Assembly: GCA_030747575.1 (NCBI GenBank)
Contig: JASLKI010000079.1
Coordinates: forward strand, 1-13,375
Direction: 5' to 3'
DNA: 13,375 nt
From: Verrucomicrobiota bacterium
Lineage (GTDB): Bacteria > Verrucomicrobiota > Verrucomicrobiia > Limisphaerales > UBA1096
Within the stretch, counting starts at the first letter, position 1; every line of letters starts with the position of its first letter. Below the pieces are notes generated by a model. It did not search any database and was not told the DNA's origin. It worked only from the letters and a program-made list of their open reading frames with translations. Positions 1-8,369 of the stretch are shown piece after piece. The position numbers were made by a program, and so were the translations under genes.

Positions 1-3000
1 CAGGCGCGGCGCACCGGCCCAGCCCGCGTGCGGCTTGGCCACATTGGCCGCTCCCGGGGTCGCCCGCGCAAATAGCGCTTGGCCAATCGCATCCGCAGCC
101 ACGCCGACCGTGGCATCCGGCGGGCACGGTGTCAGCGAGAGCGTGGCGGAGAGTTGGCCAATCGGTTCGGTGAGCATCACCGCGTCATCGCCGTCGCCAA
201 GCTTGAAGTTGGCATGCAGCGCCGCCGCTGGCAGCGCCCACTTGGCCTTGAGCCAAGTCTCGACGGCGGCGATTTCGTCGTCGTTGAGTTCGCGGTTGTA
301 AGCCAGCACTTCGCCAATGTCGCCGTGCCAGTTGCGATCCGGCACAAACCGATCCGAGCCGACCAGGCTGGCTTGCAAGCGCCGCGCAGCCACGCTCGTG
401 ATGAGGCAGAGCGATCTCGGCCATCGCGCCGCCGTGGGGTTCACCGGCGCGCCGTCGATCCGCACGGCCGAGTCCTCCCCGGCGAAGCCGCTGTGGGGGT
501 GAAAATACAAAACCCGGTCACCGCCACGCGTGAAGTCCGCCGTTTTGTTCTCCCCCAGCACAGCACGAAACGAGCTCGTCGCGTGGGCGTTCTCGCGCGC
601 AACGACGAACACCGTTCGAACATCGTTGAGCAACTGAAACGCCAGCCAGTCGTCCAGCCCGTCGAACCGCAACACCGGCAACCCGCTCAACGGATCAGTC
701 GCCCGTTGCGGCTGCCGGGTGATGTCGGTTTGTGCGGCGGTGATGCCGGTGGGCGATTGCCAACGCGACACGCGGCCCTCCGCGTCGGCAGTGAGCGAGT
801 CGGTGTTTGTGGCGTCGAGCCAAAGCCGAAGGCCCGGAATGTCGGCAGGCCGCTTGACGGCTGGGTTTGGCTGTTGGAGGTCGCGCTTATCCTTCCCCGA
901 TGCGAACACCAGCAGATGCGCTCCCGGCGCAATCGCGGTTTTTGGGAAGCTCCACTTGAACGGCTGCGCCGAGTCGTCGGACAGCCCAAAGCCTCCCAAG
1001 TCCACCGACGCGGCGGTGGGATTGTGCAGCTCGATCCAGTCTGGAAAATCGCCATCCTCGTCGGCCAGTGTCGTCCGGTTGTTCGCCATCACTTCGCTGA
1101 TAATGATCCCGGGATTTTTGGCCAAGCGGCTGTCGTCCGGCTGAGGCCCGTACACGATGCGCTCAAGCCAGCGACCGTCCGTACCGGCCAAGCCAATTTC
1201 CCCCTGCGCCGACGAGAGCCTGAAACCCAGCGCGCGGCTGTCGAGAGGGAGTCCCGCCTTCGCGCCGATGAAGCTCAGCGGCGGGAAGACAAACATCGCA
1301 GGCACGCCGATCGGCTGGCTGGAGAGTCGCATCCGGTCGAGAGCCACGGGCAACGCGCCCGGGTTGGCCAACTTGATTGCGTCGCGCTCACCGGCAGCTG
1401 GATTGGCCACCCACTGGGCCACTCGCACGGCGTCCGCTTGGCCAAGCGCGAGCGCGACGTTCGGCTCGCCGAGCGTTGGCCGGGTGAGCGTCCAGTCGCC
1501 GGTGCGGCCGGCACGCCCGATGGAGTGCCCCTGCAACTGCGGCCCGAACTCGACCGAGTCGAGCCACTCACCGCTGCCGTCAAAAAGCCAAACGCCTTCG
1601 CCATCGGCGTCCAGCTTGAAACCGAGTTCACCGCCCAGCACGAGGTGCGCCCCGGCCACGAGGTGCGCTCCCGGTGGAAATACAAACTTGCGGGGCTTAG
1701 CCGGATCATCGGTAAGGCTCATGCCGCTCAAGTCGGTAACGGTCGCGCTGTCGTTGAACAGCTCGACTTGATCCGGCGCACCGTCGGCTGACCAGGCGAG
1801 CACCTCGTTGATGACCAAGCGCGAGTGGTTTGGAGCAACCGTCCATGACTTCGAGCGACTCGCTTGGCCAAGCGGCTGCCAAGCGCCCGCGCTGTTTTTG
1901 CCGATGACCTCGATGAGGGTTTCGCCGGGCTCGAGCTTGGCCAGGCGGATCGGCTCCACGATGGGATGGACACCGCCAAGCGGGCCATCGTTGACGCGGT
2001 AGCGGTAGTGCGTGATACCCGGCCCGCCGACGGTGAGCGCGGCGTTCGTCTCGCGCGTCGGCGTGGGCGGTTCGCCGGAGATTGACGCGCCGTCGGGCAC
2101 GCGCGCGCCCATGTCGAGCCCGTTCGGCCCGGTGCCAATCGCGGGTGAGCCGGGCAGCAGCCGAACGTCGAGCGGCGCATCGGCAAACATCGGATCGGCG
2201 GCGAGATTGCGTTCGCCGAGCCAGTCGTGCAACTTGCGGATGATCGAGTCGAACACGTGCAGCCACACCCAGTTTTGCTCGAGCCAAAGCGGCTTGAGGT
2301 GAATCAGGTCCGCCTTGTTGTCAAAAAAAATGTTGCCGATAAGCCGGGCGCCGCGCGGCATCTCGAGCTCGCGCAGCGGCTCGTCGAACGCGATTGCACC
2401 AAACGTGCCGCCGTAAAACGTGTTGTTAGACGCCTCGAGCTGCCCGCCCTGTTTGAGCAAAATGTGGTGGTCGTTGTCGTAAAAAACATTTCGCACCACG
2501 GTGATGTCGGACGCCTGTTCGCCGTGCCGCCCCGTGGCCAGCGCGGCGGAGATACTCGAGGTTGTGTTGCGCTTGTGAAAGCCGTGAAACGTGTTGCCCT
2601 CGATGTGCGCGTCCATGCCGTCGAGGTCGAGCCCGTCATCGCTGCCGCCAAAAAACTCATTGTCGTACATCTGCAAAACTGGCCCGGGCCGCTTGCCGCC
2701 GCTGACGTCTAAAATGTCATTGTAGCCGCTCGTCATGCCGAAGCGGTTCCGCTCAAAAACCAGCTTGCCGCCGTCGCGAATGCCGATGCCGCGCACATGC
2801 TCGCTGTGGCTGAGATCTGGGAACACGCTGTCACGCACAGTGAGCGACGCGTCCTGAAACCAAATCAGGTTCGTCCGCGTGCCGTGCCACTGCACATGGT
2901 CTAGCGTGACTACTGAGTTCGTGACCGCCAGCGCGTACGAGCCGGTGTGATGAAAATCGACGTGCGCGATCCGATTATCATGCGCCGAGTCGCTGAAGCC

Positions 3001-5505
3001 AACGCCACCCCACGCGCCGGCTGTTCCCGGCGCGCGAAGAAACTGGATACGCCGTTGCTCGTCGCCCTCGGCAAGCAGGCGTCCCTCGACGAGCAGCCTT
3101 CCCTCCGGCCCGAAACAAATCGTCGCGCTGGGATCGACCGTCAACGTGACGTCCGCCGGCACAACCAGCGGTTTGTTGACGAGCAGCGGCCGCGCCGCCG
3201 TCCAGCGGGTGGAGCGTGTCAGCCGTTGGGCAAGCGAGCGGGTGGGCGCGTCGCCATGCCAGACGTCGGTGTGTTGCCGGGCGACCTCGTTGCCATCGGC
3301 GTCCAGCGCGCGTACGAGAAGCCGGTTCAGTCCGCGCCGCAATGTGACCTTGGCCTGCCACCGCGCTTCCGGCGCAAACCAGTCGGCGGTTTGGCCGTTG
3401 ACCTCGACTGCGACCGTTGTGGTGGCCGGCGCTTGACCGGACAAAGCCGCCATCGCGCTATCGGAAAAAAAGAAGCCGTCGCGCGTGGCCAAGCCGGTGG
3501 CGACGGTCAGCTCTGGCGGGATTTGCGACAGTACAAACTCGCGCCGCTTGGCAGCGAACGACTTCAGCCGATCGACCTCGGTGCGCGGCAAATAATCGCC
3601 GACGAGCCGGTCGATCACCGGCTCAAGTTGCTCCGCCGAAAACACCGTTTGGGCGAGGTCTTCCAAGTGAAACCAATACCGCACGGCCACCGCCGGGCGG
3701 CTCATCAGTTGGGCAAGTGCCGGGTTGGCGGCAGCTCGCCAAAGAGGGCTTTGCGTCCCGCCCTGTGTGCCAAGCACGGCGTCGAGGTCGTACGGGATCA
3801 GAGCGGATCGCCGGTCGGCTGTGCCGAAGTACAGCGCGTAGTCGCCCTTGTCGCCGGTAACGAGGCTCGTCTCCTCGTTGCCCAGCAAGTCATGCACGGC
3901 GAGGTGCCGCATCCAGGCGTCAACGTCCATCCGGTCGGCCAGCGGAGACTCGTCCGCCTTGCCAAGCGCGCGGAGGAATTCGGTCAAGTCGGAGTAGTCA
4001 TTTTGCCACGCATTGGTTTGCTTGGCATAAAAATATTTTTCCGCGTACGACGCGGGCTCGTCGCCGTGAAATTTCAAGTCGGCGTAGCCACCGCCCTTGT
4101 AAAGATTGCCGCTGTTGTCGTTCGGAAACTGCCAGCGTATGTACTCCGAGTTCAGCGGATCCAACTCGGCGTAGTGAGCGAACTGGCTTGCGCCGCCGAG
4201 CCGCTTGTTGTTCTCAAACACGCGCACAGCCCGGGCTCGCGGCGCGGGCAAACCGGCGAGGCGAAACAACGCGCTGCCGAGTTCCTGCGCATGCGGATGG
4301 ATGGCGTTGAGATTGACCGCCGTGTGACCGCGCCACGGCCGGTCGTTGGGAAAGTTGACACGCCGGCTCTTGTGCGTTGCCGCACGCGACGTGCTGCCGC
4401 GCAGCCGCACGCCGACGTTGTAATGCACGCGCGTCCGGCCGCTCTCGGTGTTGACGAGCGTGCCGCTCATCTGCGCGTCGCTGGTGTTGTGCCAGGGGCG
4501 GCGGCCGATCTCGGCCAGCTCGTCGCGCTCGAGTTTTGTCAAAACAATACGTTGCACGGGGCGCCCCGGCGTGACGGCTTGATCGTCCACTTGATACAGC
4601 AACCGAGGGCAGTTGTTCGGTGCGCTAGGCCAAGCGCGCGCCGCGCCTTGGCCGTCGGTTGCGCTGACGTAAAACTCAACGACCTGGCCGTTGGCCTGCG
4701 GCGAGATCGTTGCCGCAAATTGCTCCGCACCGGATCGCGCCATCGGCAGTTCGGAGAAATTGGCTTCGCCGTCGAGCCGGTAAAAAAGCTGGGTGCTGAT
4801 CCCGGCCGGCGACTCGTCGATGACGCGAGCGGTGACGGTCACCGGGTCGGTGGATCGTGGTACAGCGGGCGAGTGAACCGTGTCGAGAATCATCGGCGAC
4901 AGGTTGGCGAGTTTGCTGGAGTTGGCCCGGCCGGGGGTGCCGCGCCCGGTCACGCTAGTGTGCCAATTTTGCCCGTTATTGTTGGGTAAACCTGGCTGCA
5001 CCAGCTCGAGCGAGTGCCCGCTTCCGGCGTGTGCTGCGCGCCAAACCCAGCCTCGGTGGCCGCCGTGCAGCTGGCCGCGAACGCGCCGAGCCCAGTCGCC
5101 CTCCGTGGCGTAGCGCACCTTGTCCGCCGTCGCGCCGGTGGCATCGACGAGCCGAATGGTTTCGCCGTTGTTTGCGAGTTGGCCCTGCCAGTTGCCAGTG
5201 ACATTTTTGACGCCGGGATGCAGTTCGGCGAACCGCGCCGCGTTGGCTGCAACGACCAGTCCGCTGTCGGGCGGCAGCGTGATTTTGCTGAACGTAAACC
5301 GGACGCCGGCGTTGAGCTTCCAGTCGTCGAGATCGACCGGCTCGCCGCCAAAATTCCAAAGCTCGACGAACTCCTCCGCCACCGACTCGTTGGCGGGGCG
5401 GTGGTGAATCTCGTTGATGAGCACCTGCGCTTGGGGGGAAGTCGCGGCGGCGCAAAACAGGAGCCAAAGCCAGCCGCGCCGCAACGATCGGTTCGACATT
5501 GGCAT
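1..5505 (-). CDS. Giant secreted CotH-kinase / lamin-tail / beta-helix protein (C-terminus beyond window)
   Basis: I read the frame triplet by triplet from 5505 to base 1 and found no stop, giving at least 1835 residues with the C-terminus off the left edge. Residues 1-27 are a signal peptide (RRGWLWLLFCAAATSPQAQ). Lamin-tail domain (LTD) 1 spans about 28-196 (VLINEIHHRPAN, later EEFVELWNFGG). An Ig-like segment covers 205-300. A CotH-kinase-like domain covers 316-650 (VGVRLRGSTSR, NLYKGGGYADLKF, PYDLDAVLG at 571-579). A beta-sandwich follows to about 760, then a right-handed parallel beta-helix at 770-1070 (repeated xNxF turns such as YDNEFFGGSDDG, RNVFYDND). LTD-like units lie at about 1226-1350, 1352-1456 (degenerate) and 1461-1540. 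A LamG/concanavalin-like domain spans 1549-1755 (LPVLRFDGLDDWL, GDIGEVLAYNREL), and a fifth LTD-like end precedes the edge. The start ATG at 5505 lies 5 bp after the VWA gene stop; an in-frame ATG at 5499 is the alternative. It has no clear SD. Secretion is well supported; the substrate is unknown. Confidence 0.93.
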   Translation of the reverse strand, partial: MPMSNRSLRRGWLWLLFCAAATSPQAQVLINEIHHRPANESVAEEFVELWNFGGEPVDLDDWKLNAGVRFTFSKITLPPDSGLVVAANAARFAELHPGVKNVTGNWQGQLANNGETIRLVDATGATADKVRYATEGDWARRVRGQLHGGHRGWVWRAAHAGSGHSLELVQPGLPNNNGQNWHTSVTGRGTPGRANSSKLANLSPMILDTVHSPAVPRSTDPVTVTARVIDESPAGISTQLFYRLDGEANFSELPMARSGAEQFAATISPQANGQVVEFYVSATDGQGAARAWPSAPNNCPRLLYQVDDQAVTPGRPVQRIVLTKLERDELAEIGRRPWHNTSDAQMSGTLVNTESGRTRVHYNVGVRLRGSTSRAATHKSRRVNFPNDRPWRGHTAVNLNAIHPHAQELGSALFRLAGLPAPRARAVRVFENNKRLGGASQFAHYAELDPLNSEYIRWQFPNDNSGNLYKGGGYADLKFHGDEPASYAEKYFYAKQTNAWQNDYSDLTEFLRALGKADESPLADRMDVDAWMRHLAVHDLLGNEETSLVTGDKGDYALYFGTADRRSALIPYDLDAVLGTQGGTQSPLWRAAANPALAQLMSRPAVAVRYWFHLEDLAQTVFSAEQLEPVIDRLVGDYLPRTEVDRLKSFAAKRREFVLSQIPPELTVATGLATRDGFFFSDSAMAALSGQAPATTTVAVEVNGQTADWFAPEARWQAKVTLRRGLNRLLVRALDADGNEVARQHTDVWHGDAPTRSLAQRLTRSTRWTAARPLLVNKPLVVPADVTLTVDPSATICFGPEGRLLVEGRLLAEGDEQRRIQFLRAPGTAGAWGGVGFSDSAHDNRIAHVDFHHTGSYALAVTNSVVTLDHVQWHGTRTNLIWFQDASLTVRDSVFPDLSHSEHVRGIGIRDGGKLVFERNRFGMTSGYNDILDVSGGKRPGPVLQMYDNEFFGGSDDGLDLDGMDAHIEGNTFHGFHKRNTTSSISAALATGRHGEQASDITVVRNVFYDNDHHILLKQGGQLEASNNTFYGGTFGAIAFDEPLRELEMPRGARLIGNIFFDNKADLIHLKPLWLEQNWVWLHVFDSIIRKLHDWLGERNLAADPMFADAPLDVRLLPGSPAIGTGPNGLDMGARVPDGASISGEPPTPTRETNAALTVGGPGITHYRYRVNDGPLGGVHPIVEPIRLAKLEPGETLIEVIGKNSAGAWQPLGQASRSKSWTVAPNHSRLVINEVLAWSADGAPDQVELFNDSATVTDLSGMSLTDDPAKPRKFVFPPGAHLVAGAHLVLGGELGFKLDADGEGVWLFDGSGEWLDSVEFGPQLQGHSIGRAGRTGDWTLTRPTLGEPNVALALGQADAVRVAQWVANPAAGERDAIKLANPGALPVALDRMRLSSQPIGVPAMFVFPPLSFIGAKAGLPLDSRALGFRLSSAQGEIGLAGTDGRWLERIVYGPQPDDSRLAKNPGIIISEVMANNRTTLADEDGDFPDWIELHNPTAASVDLGGFGLSDDSAQPFKWSFPKTAIAPGAHLLVFASGKDKRDLQQPNPAVKRPADIPGLRLWLDATNTDSLTADAEGRVSRWQSPTGITAAQTDITRQPQRATDPLSGLPVLRFDGLDDWLAFQLLNDVRTVFVVARENAHATSSFRAVLGENKTADFTRGGDRVLYFHPHSGFAGEDSAVRIDGAPVNPTAARWPRSLCLITSVAARRLQASLVGSDRFVPDRNWHGDIGEVLAYNRELNDDEIAAVETWLKAKWALPAAALHANFKLGDGDDAVMLTEPIGQLSATLSLTPCPPDATVGVAADAIGQALFARATPGAANVAKPHAGWAGAPRL
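76..89. repeat. Iterated palindrome copy, one mismatch
   Basis: CGCTTGGCCAATCG differs from CGCTTGGCCAAGCG at one position and contains the TTGGCCAA core (79-86). It lies inside the giant secreted protein gene, where it encodes part of AIGQA. Confidence 0.8.
1435..1448. repeat. Iterated palindrome, perfect copy
   Basis: CGCTTGGCCAAGCG is a perfect 14-bp inverted repeat. It is inside the giant protein gene, encoding ALGQA on the minus strand. Confidence 0.9.
1861..1874. repeat. Iterated palindrome, perfect copy
   Basis: This is a second exact CGCTTGGCCAAGCG in the same gene (PLGQA on the minus strand). A further half-site, GCCAAGCG, follows within 10 bp. Confidence 0.9.
4623..4636. repeat. 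Iterated palindrome copy, one mismatch
   Basis: CGCTAGGCCAAGCG differs at one base. Here the codon phase is different: the minus-strand gene reads AWPSA through it, showing that the protein sequence is not what is conserved. Confidence 0.75.
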
Positions 5506-5510
5506 GGTTA

Positions 5511-8369
5511 TTATTTGCGGCGGCGCGCCTTGCGCTTGGCGGCGAGCAGCCGGCTGGTGGTGGAGTCTTCCCCGGCAGCTTGGCTTGGCTCATCCGGCTT
5601 GGCCTCGGCGACAGCGCTTGGCTTGGCGGAAAATTCAGCCGCCGTTTTTTCCATCTGGAAGAGGGGCGAATCGGGTGCGCTTGGCCTGTCGCGCTGGAAC
5701 GACTGCCGGGCTTCGTCGCGCCTGGTTAGGAGCGAGGCGAGCGCCTCGTCGGTGCCGGTTTGCCGGTCCCTGCGCCCCCAGAAAAAGAACAGCCGGCGGA
5801 GATTCGCGGTGGCCTTGAGCCATTCTTTCCAGTCGAGCTGAATGCGGCGCACGCCGACGTCGACGGGGAACAGGATAACGGCGAACTTGAGCAGCCACGC
5901 CCAAAGATCCACCGGCTGAAAAGTCTTGCGGCGGTCGCGCTCGAACGGGTTGTCGGTGGCGAAGTCGGCGGCTGGGATCAGCTTGCCGCCGCCGACCTCG
6001 GCCAGGCGCTTGAGCCGGGCGAAGTTCGGGCGCGACTCGGCGAACTCCGGTGAGTGGTCGAGGTTCGCGCCGATGACCTGCGACGAGCGTATTTCGCCGT
6101 TCTCCATCTCACGCAAATGGACGAGGTACGCACCTGTTTCGAGGGTCTCAAACGCCGCATCGTAGCGGCCGGCAGCGGTCTGCTTGAGCGGGACGAGTTG
6201 GCGTTCGCCCTTTGGCCCGACGACGACGGCCTTCAAGTCGAGGAAGTTGCGATAGCTGCCGTCGGCGTCCATCGCCTCGACGCTGATGATGCCGCTGCCC
6301 TGCTCGATGACGACGTCCGCCGAGAGGTCGCCGGTCTCGACGCGGCGCAGGCTCCAATTGGCTAGTTGCGACCAAAACGTCTGGTATTTGCCCCAGCCGA
6401 TCCATTGGCTGCCCCATTTGGCGCGGGCGTCGGAGGTGAACGCCACCGCACGGCCAAGGCCATACTGCCAGTGGGCCAGGAGTGGGTCGCCCTGCGCGGT
6501 GAGCAGTGGCGTCTCGGCGCGCGGTTTTTCGCTGGTGGCGACGTAGCCGAGGAGCGGCGGGTAGCCGCCGGCTGCGAAGCCGGATAGAGCCTCGCTGGCG
6601 GCGAGCTGTTGAGGGGTGAACGGCTTCTCGTAAATGGCGGTCTTAAGAATCACGGCTGTTTCCTTGAGGAAAATCTGCGGCAACTGCGCCGGGTTAGTGA
6701 TGTTGTAAAAGCGCCCGTCGCCCTTCTCGGCGATCTCGATCATTGTGTCCGGTCCGGCATGTCCAGCGATGAGCACGGTGCTGACCGTGATACGCTCGTC
6801 GCGAAAGCTCGCCATCAGCTCGTCGCTTGGCGCGGCGGGATCGCCGTCGCTGAACAGGATCATGTGCCTGATACTGGCGCTTGATTCCTTGAGGCCCTGA
6901 TAGCCCATCGTCATCACATTTTGGAACGACGGCAAATCGCCCTGATTCATCCCCATGATCTGCCGCCCCAAGTCCTGCTTGTCGCCGACCTTGGTCAGCG
7001 GGAACAGCCAGCGGTCCTGCCCATCCCACAGCACAACACCGAATTCGTCGTTCGGCCCCATCGCGTCGAGCACGCCGATGGCGCACTGGCGGGCGACCTG
7101 GTTGCCGTTGTTAAACTCCATCCCGTGCATCACCAAAACCAGCGCGCCCGGTGGCAGCACCTTTTTACTGCTCAATTCCATGCTGACCGGCAGCGCTCTC
7201 TCGAGTGGCGTATTGCGGTAGCCACCCGCCGCGAACGCCTGGTCGCCCCCGATGCAGACCAGCCCCACACCGAAGTCGCGCACCGCGCTCTCGATCCGCA
7301 GCATGGCGTCGCGGCCCAGATCGCCGGCGTTGATGTTGCTCAGGAAAATCGTGTCGAATGCCTGCATGCCGGCAAGCGAGCCGGGCAGCGCCGTGATGTC
7401 GCCCAGTTCAACCTCGAGTTTTGCGCCGCGCAGGGCGTTCGCCAACGGCGCGTCGCGTTCGGGGTCGGACGAGACGATCAGCACGCGCGGTTCGCCGCGC
7501 ACGTTGGCAAAACCGGAGGCGCGGTTGTTCTGCGGGATGCTGTCGCCGTCGGCCTCGATCTGCACCTCGTACGAGTAGAACCCCGCTTGGCCAAGCGACT
7601 GCGGGAAGCTGAAAAGATTTTTGCCCTTGGCCAAGCGCACCGCCTGTTCGCCGAGCAACAGGTCGTTGCGGAAGAGCCGCACCTTGGCCGGTTGGTTGCG
7701 GTCGGACAGCGCAAAAATCCGGGCATCGAACGGCTGGCCTTTTTTCACCATGCCAGGCACGGCCAAGCGCTGGATCGACACATCGCCGCCGTCCTGCGTG
7801 CTCAGCGGCACGACGTCCACTGTTACGTCGAGCGGCTTGGCCGCCATCACCGCCTGAACGGCGTCGCCGATATTTTCATTGCCGTCGGAGAAAAGCACGA
7901 GCCGCTTTTGGCCGGTCTCCGGGAACGCGGCCGTGCCGAGGCGAATGGCCCCGGCGATATCGGTGCGATCCGCACCGACGACGGTCTGGATGGTGTTGGT
8001 TTGCAGGGCGATCGGGGTGAGGGACAGCTCGATGCCGGCGTCGGTGCCGAACACCATCAAGCCGGCCTTGTCGGTCGATTGTTTCTCGGCGGAGGCGAGC
8101 AGCATCTGGGCTGTGCCTTGTTCTGAGGGGGGGACGCTTTGCGAACGGTCGAGCAGGAAATAGACATTCATCCCCTCCTGCGGCTTGTTCCACTGCAGAC
8201 CGGCGAGGGCCAGCAACACGGCACTCACGACCAGCGTGCGCAGTCCGTACGCGAGCCAGCGGCGCCACGCCTGGATTTGCACGTCAGTCTTCCACGCGAG
8301 CCAAGTCACCCAACCCAGAGTCACTGGCAACGCTAGCAGCCAAAGGGGATGGGTGAATTGGAAGGTCAT
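5511..8369 (-). CDS. Membrane protein with two VWA domains and a GATase-like domain
   Basis: This 952-residue protein matches the BatA-like VWA/glutamine-amidotransferase-like membrane proteins common in Planctomycetota and Verrucomicrobiota. Two N-terminal membrane segments (about 9-26 and 39-58) precede a first VWA domain with an intact MIDAS motif, DRSQS (D74, S76, S78), and FSDGNENIGD near residue 161. A beta-sandwich (about 200-290) leads to a GATase1-like region (about 292-400, RVLIVSSDPERD and VCIGGDQAFAAGGY). A second VWA domain (about 405-590) has HMILFSDGD, but its first strand reads VMHGMEFN instead of DxSxS. A conserved block (GRAVAFTSDARAKWGSQWIG) and a third hydrophobic segment (about 822-845) follow, ending in an Ala/Lys-rich tail with RKARRRK. 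The ATG at 8369 directly abuts the NHL gene stop (TAAATG), implying translational coupling. The role is probably envelope-associated, perhaps metal-dependent protein binding; the precise function is unknown. Confidence 0.95.
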   Translation of the reverse strand: MTFQFTHPLWLLALPVTLGWVTWLAWKTDVQIQAWRRWLAYGLRTLVVSAVLLALAGLQWNKPQEGMNVYFLLDRSQSVPPSEQGTAQMLLASAEKQSTDKAGLMVFGTDAGIELSLTPIALQTNTIQTVVGADRTDIAGAIRLGTAAFPETGQKRLVLFSDGNENIGDAVQAVMAAKPLDVTVDVVPLSTQDGGDVSIQRLAVPGMVKKGQPFDARIFALSDRNQPAKVRLFRNDLLLGEQAVRLAKGKNLFSFPQSLGQAGFYSYEVQIEADGDSIPQNNRASGFANVRGEPRVLIVSSDPERDAPLANALRGAKLEVELGDITALPGSLAGMQAFDTIFLSNINAGDLGRDAMLRIESAVRDFGVGLVCIGGDQAFAAGGYRNTPLERALPVSMELSSKKVLPPGALVLVMHGMEFNNGNQVARQCAIGVLDAMGPNDEFGVVLWDGQDRWLFPLTKVGDKQDLGRQIMGMNQGDLPSFQNVMTMGYQGLKESSASIRHMILFSDGDPAAPSDELMASFRDERITVSTVLIAGHAGPDTMIEIAEKGDGRFYNITNPAQLPQIFLKETAVILKTAIYEKPFTPQQLAASEALSGFAAGGYPPLLGYVATSEKPRAETPLLTAQGDPLLAHWQYGLGRAVAFTSDARAKWGSQWIGWGKYQTFWSQLANWSLRRVETGDLSADVVIEQGSGIISVEAMDADGSYRNFLDLKAVVVGPKGERQLVPLKQTAAGRYDAAFETLETGAYLVHLREMENGEIRSSQVIGANLDHSPEFAESRPNFARLKRLAEVGGGKLIPAADFATDNPFERDRRKTFQPVDLWAWLLKFAVILFPVDVGVRRIQLDWKEWLKATANLRRLFFFWGRRDRQTGTDEALASLLTRRDEARQSFQRDRPSAPDSPLFQMEKTAAEFSAKPSAVAEAKPDEPSQAAGEDSTTSRLLAAKRKARRRK
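7584..7597. repeat. Iterated palindrome, perfect copy
   Basis: This is the third exact CGCTTGGCCAAGCG, inside the VWA gene (SLGQAG on the minus strand). Confidence 0.9.
7624..7637. repeat. Iterated palindrome copy, one mismatch
   Basis: CCCTTGGCCAAGCG has one mismatch and lies exactly 40 bp, centre to centre, from the perfect copy at 7584. It is read in another phase, as RLAKG. Confidence 0.8.

Noticed and set aside
79..1791. Long plus-strand open frame of 570 codons
   Set aside because: It is the exact antisense of codons in the giant minus-strand gene. Its translation is Arg-rich with no recognisable domain, while the minus frame shows LTD and LamG motifs.
2947..4989. Plus-strand open frame of 680 codons
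   Set aside because: It is opposite the CotH and beta-helix coding region and in register with it. GC-rich codons suppress stops in the antisense frame. It has no domain of its own.
6921..8126. Plus-strand open frame of 401 codons opposite the VWA gene
   Set aside because: It is antisense to clear VWA motifs, has no family resemblance and has no supporting neighbour or promoter.
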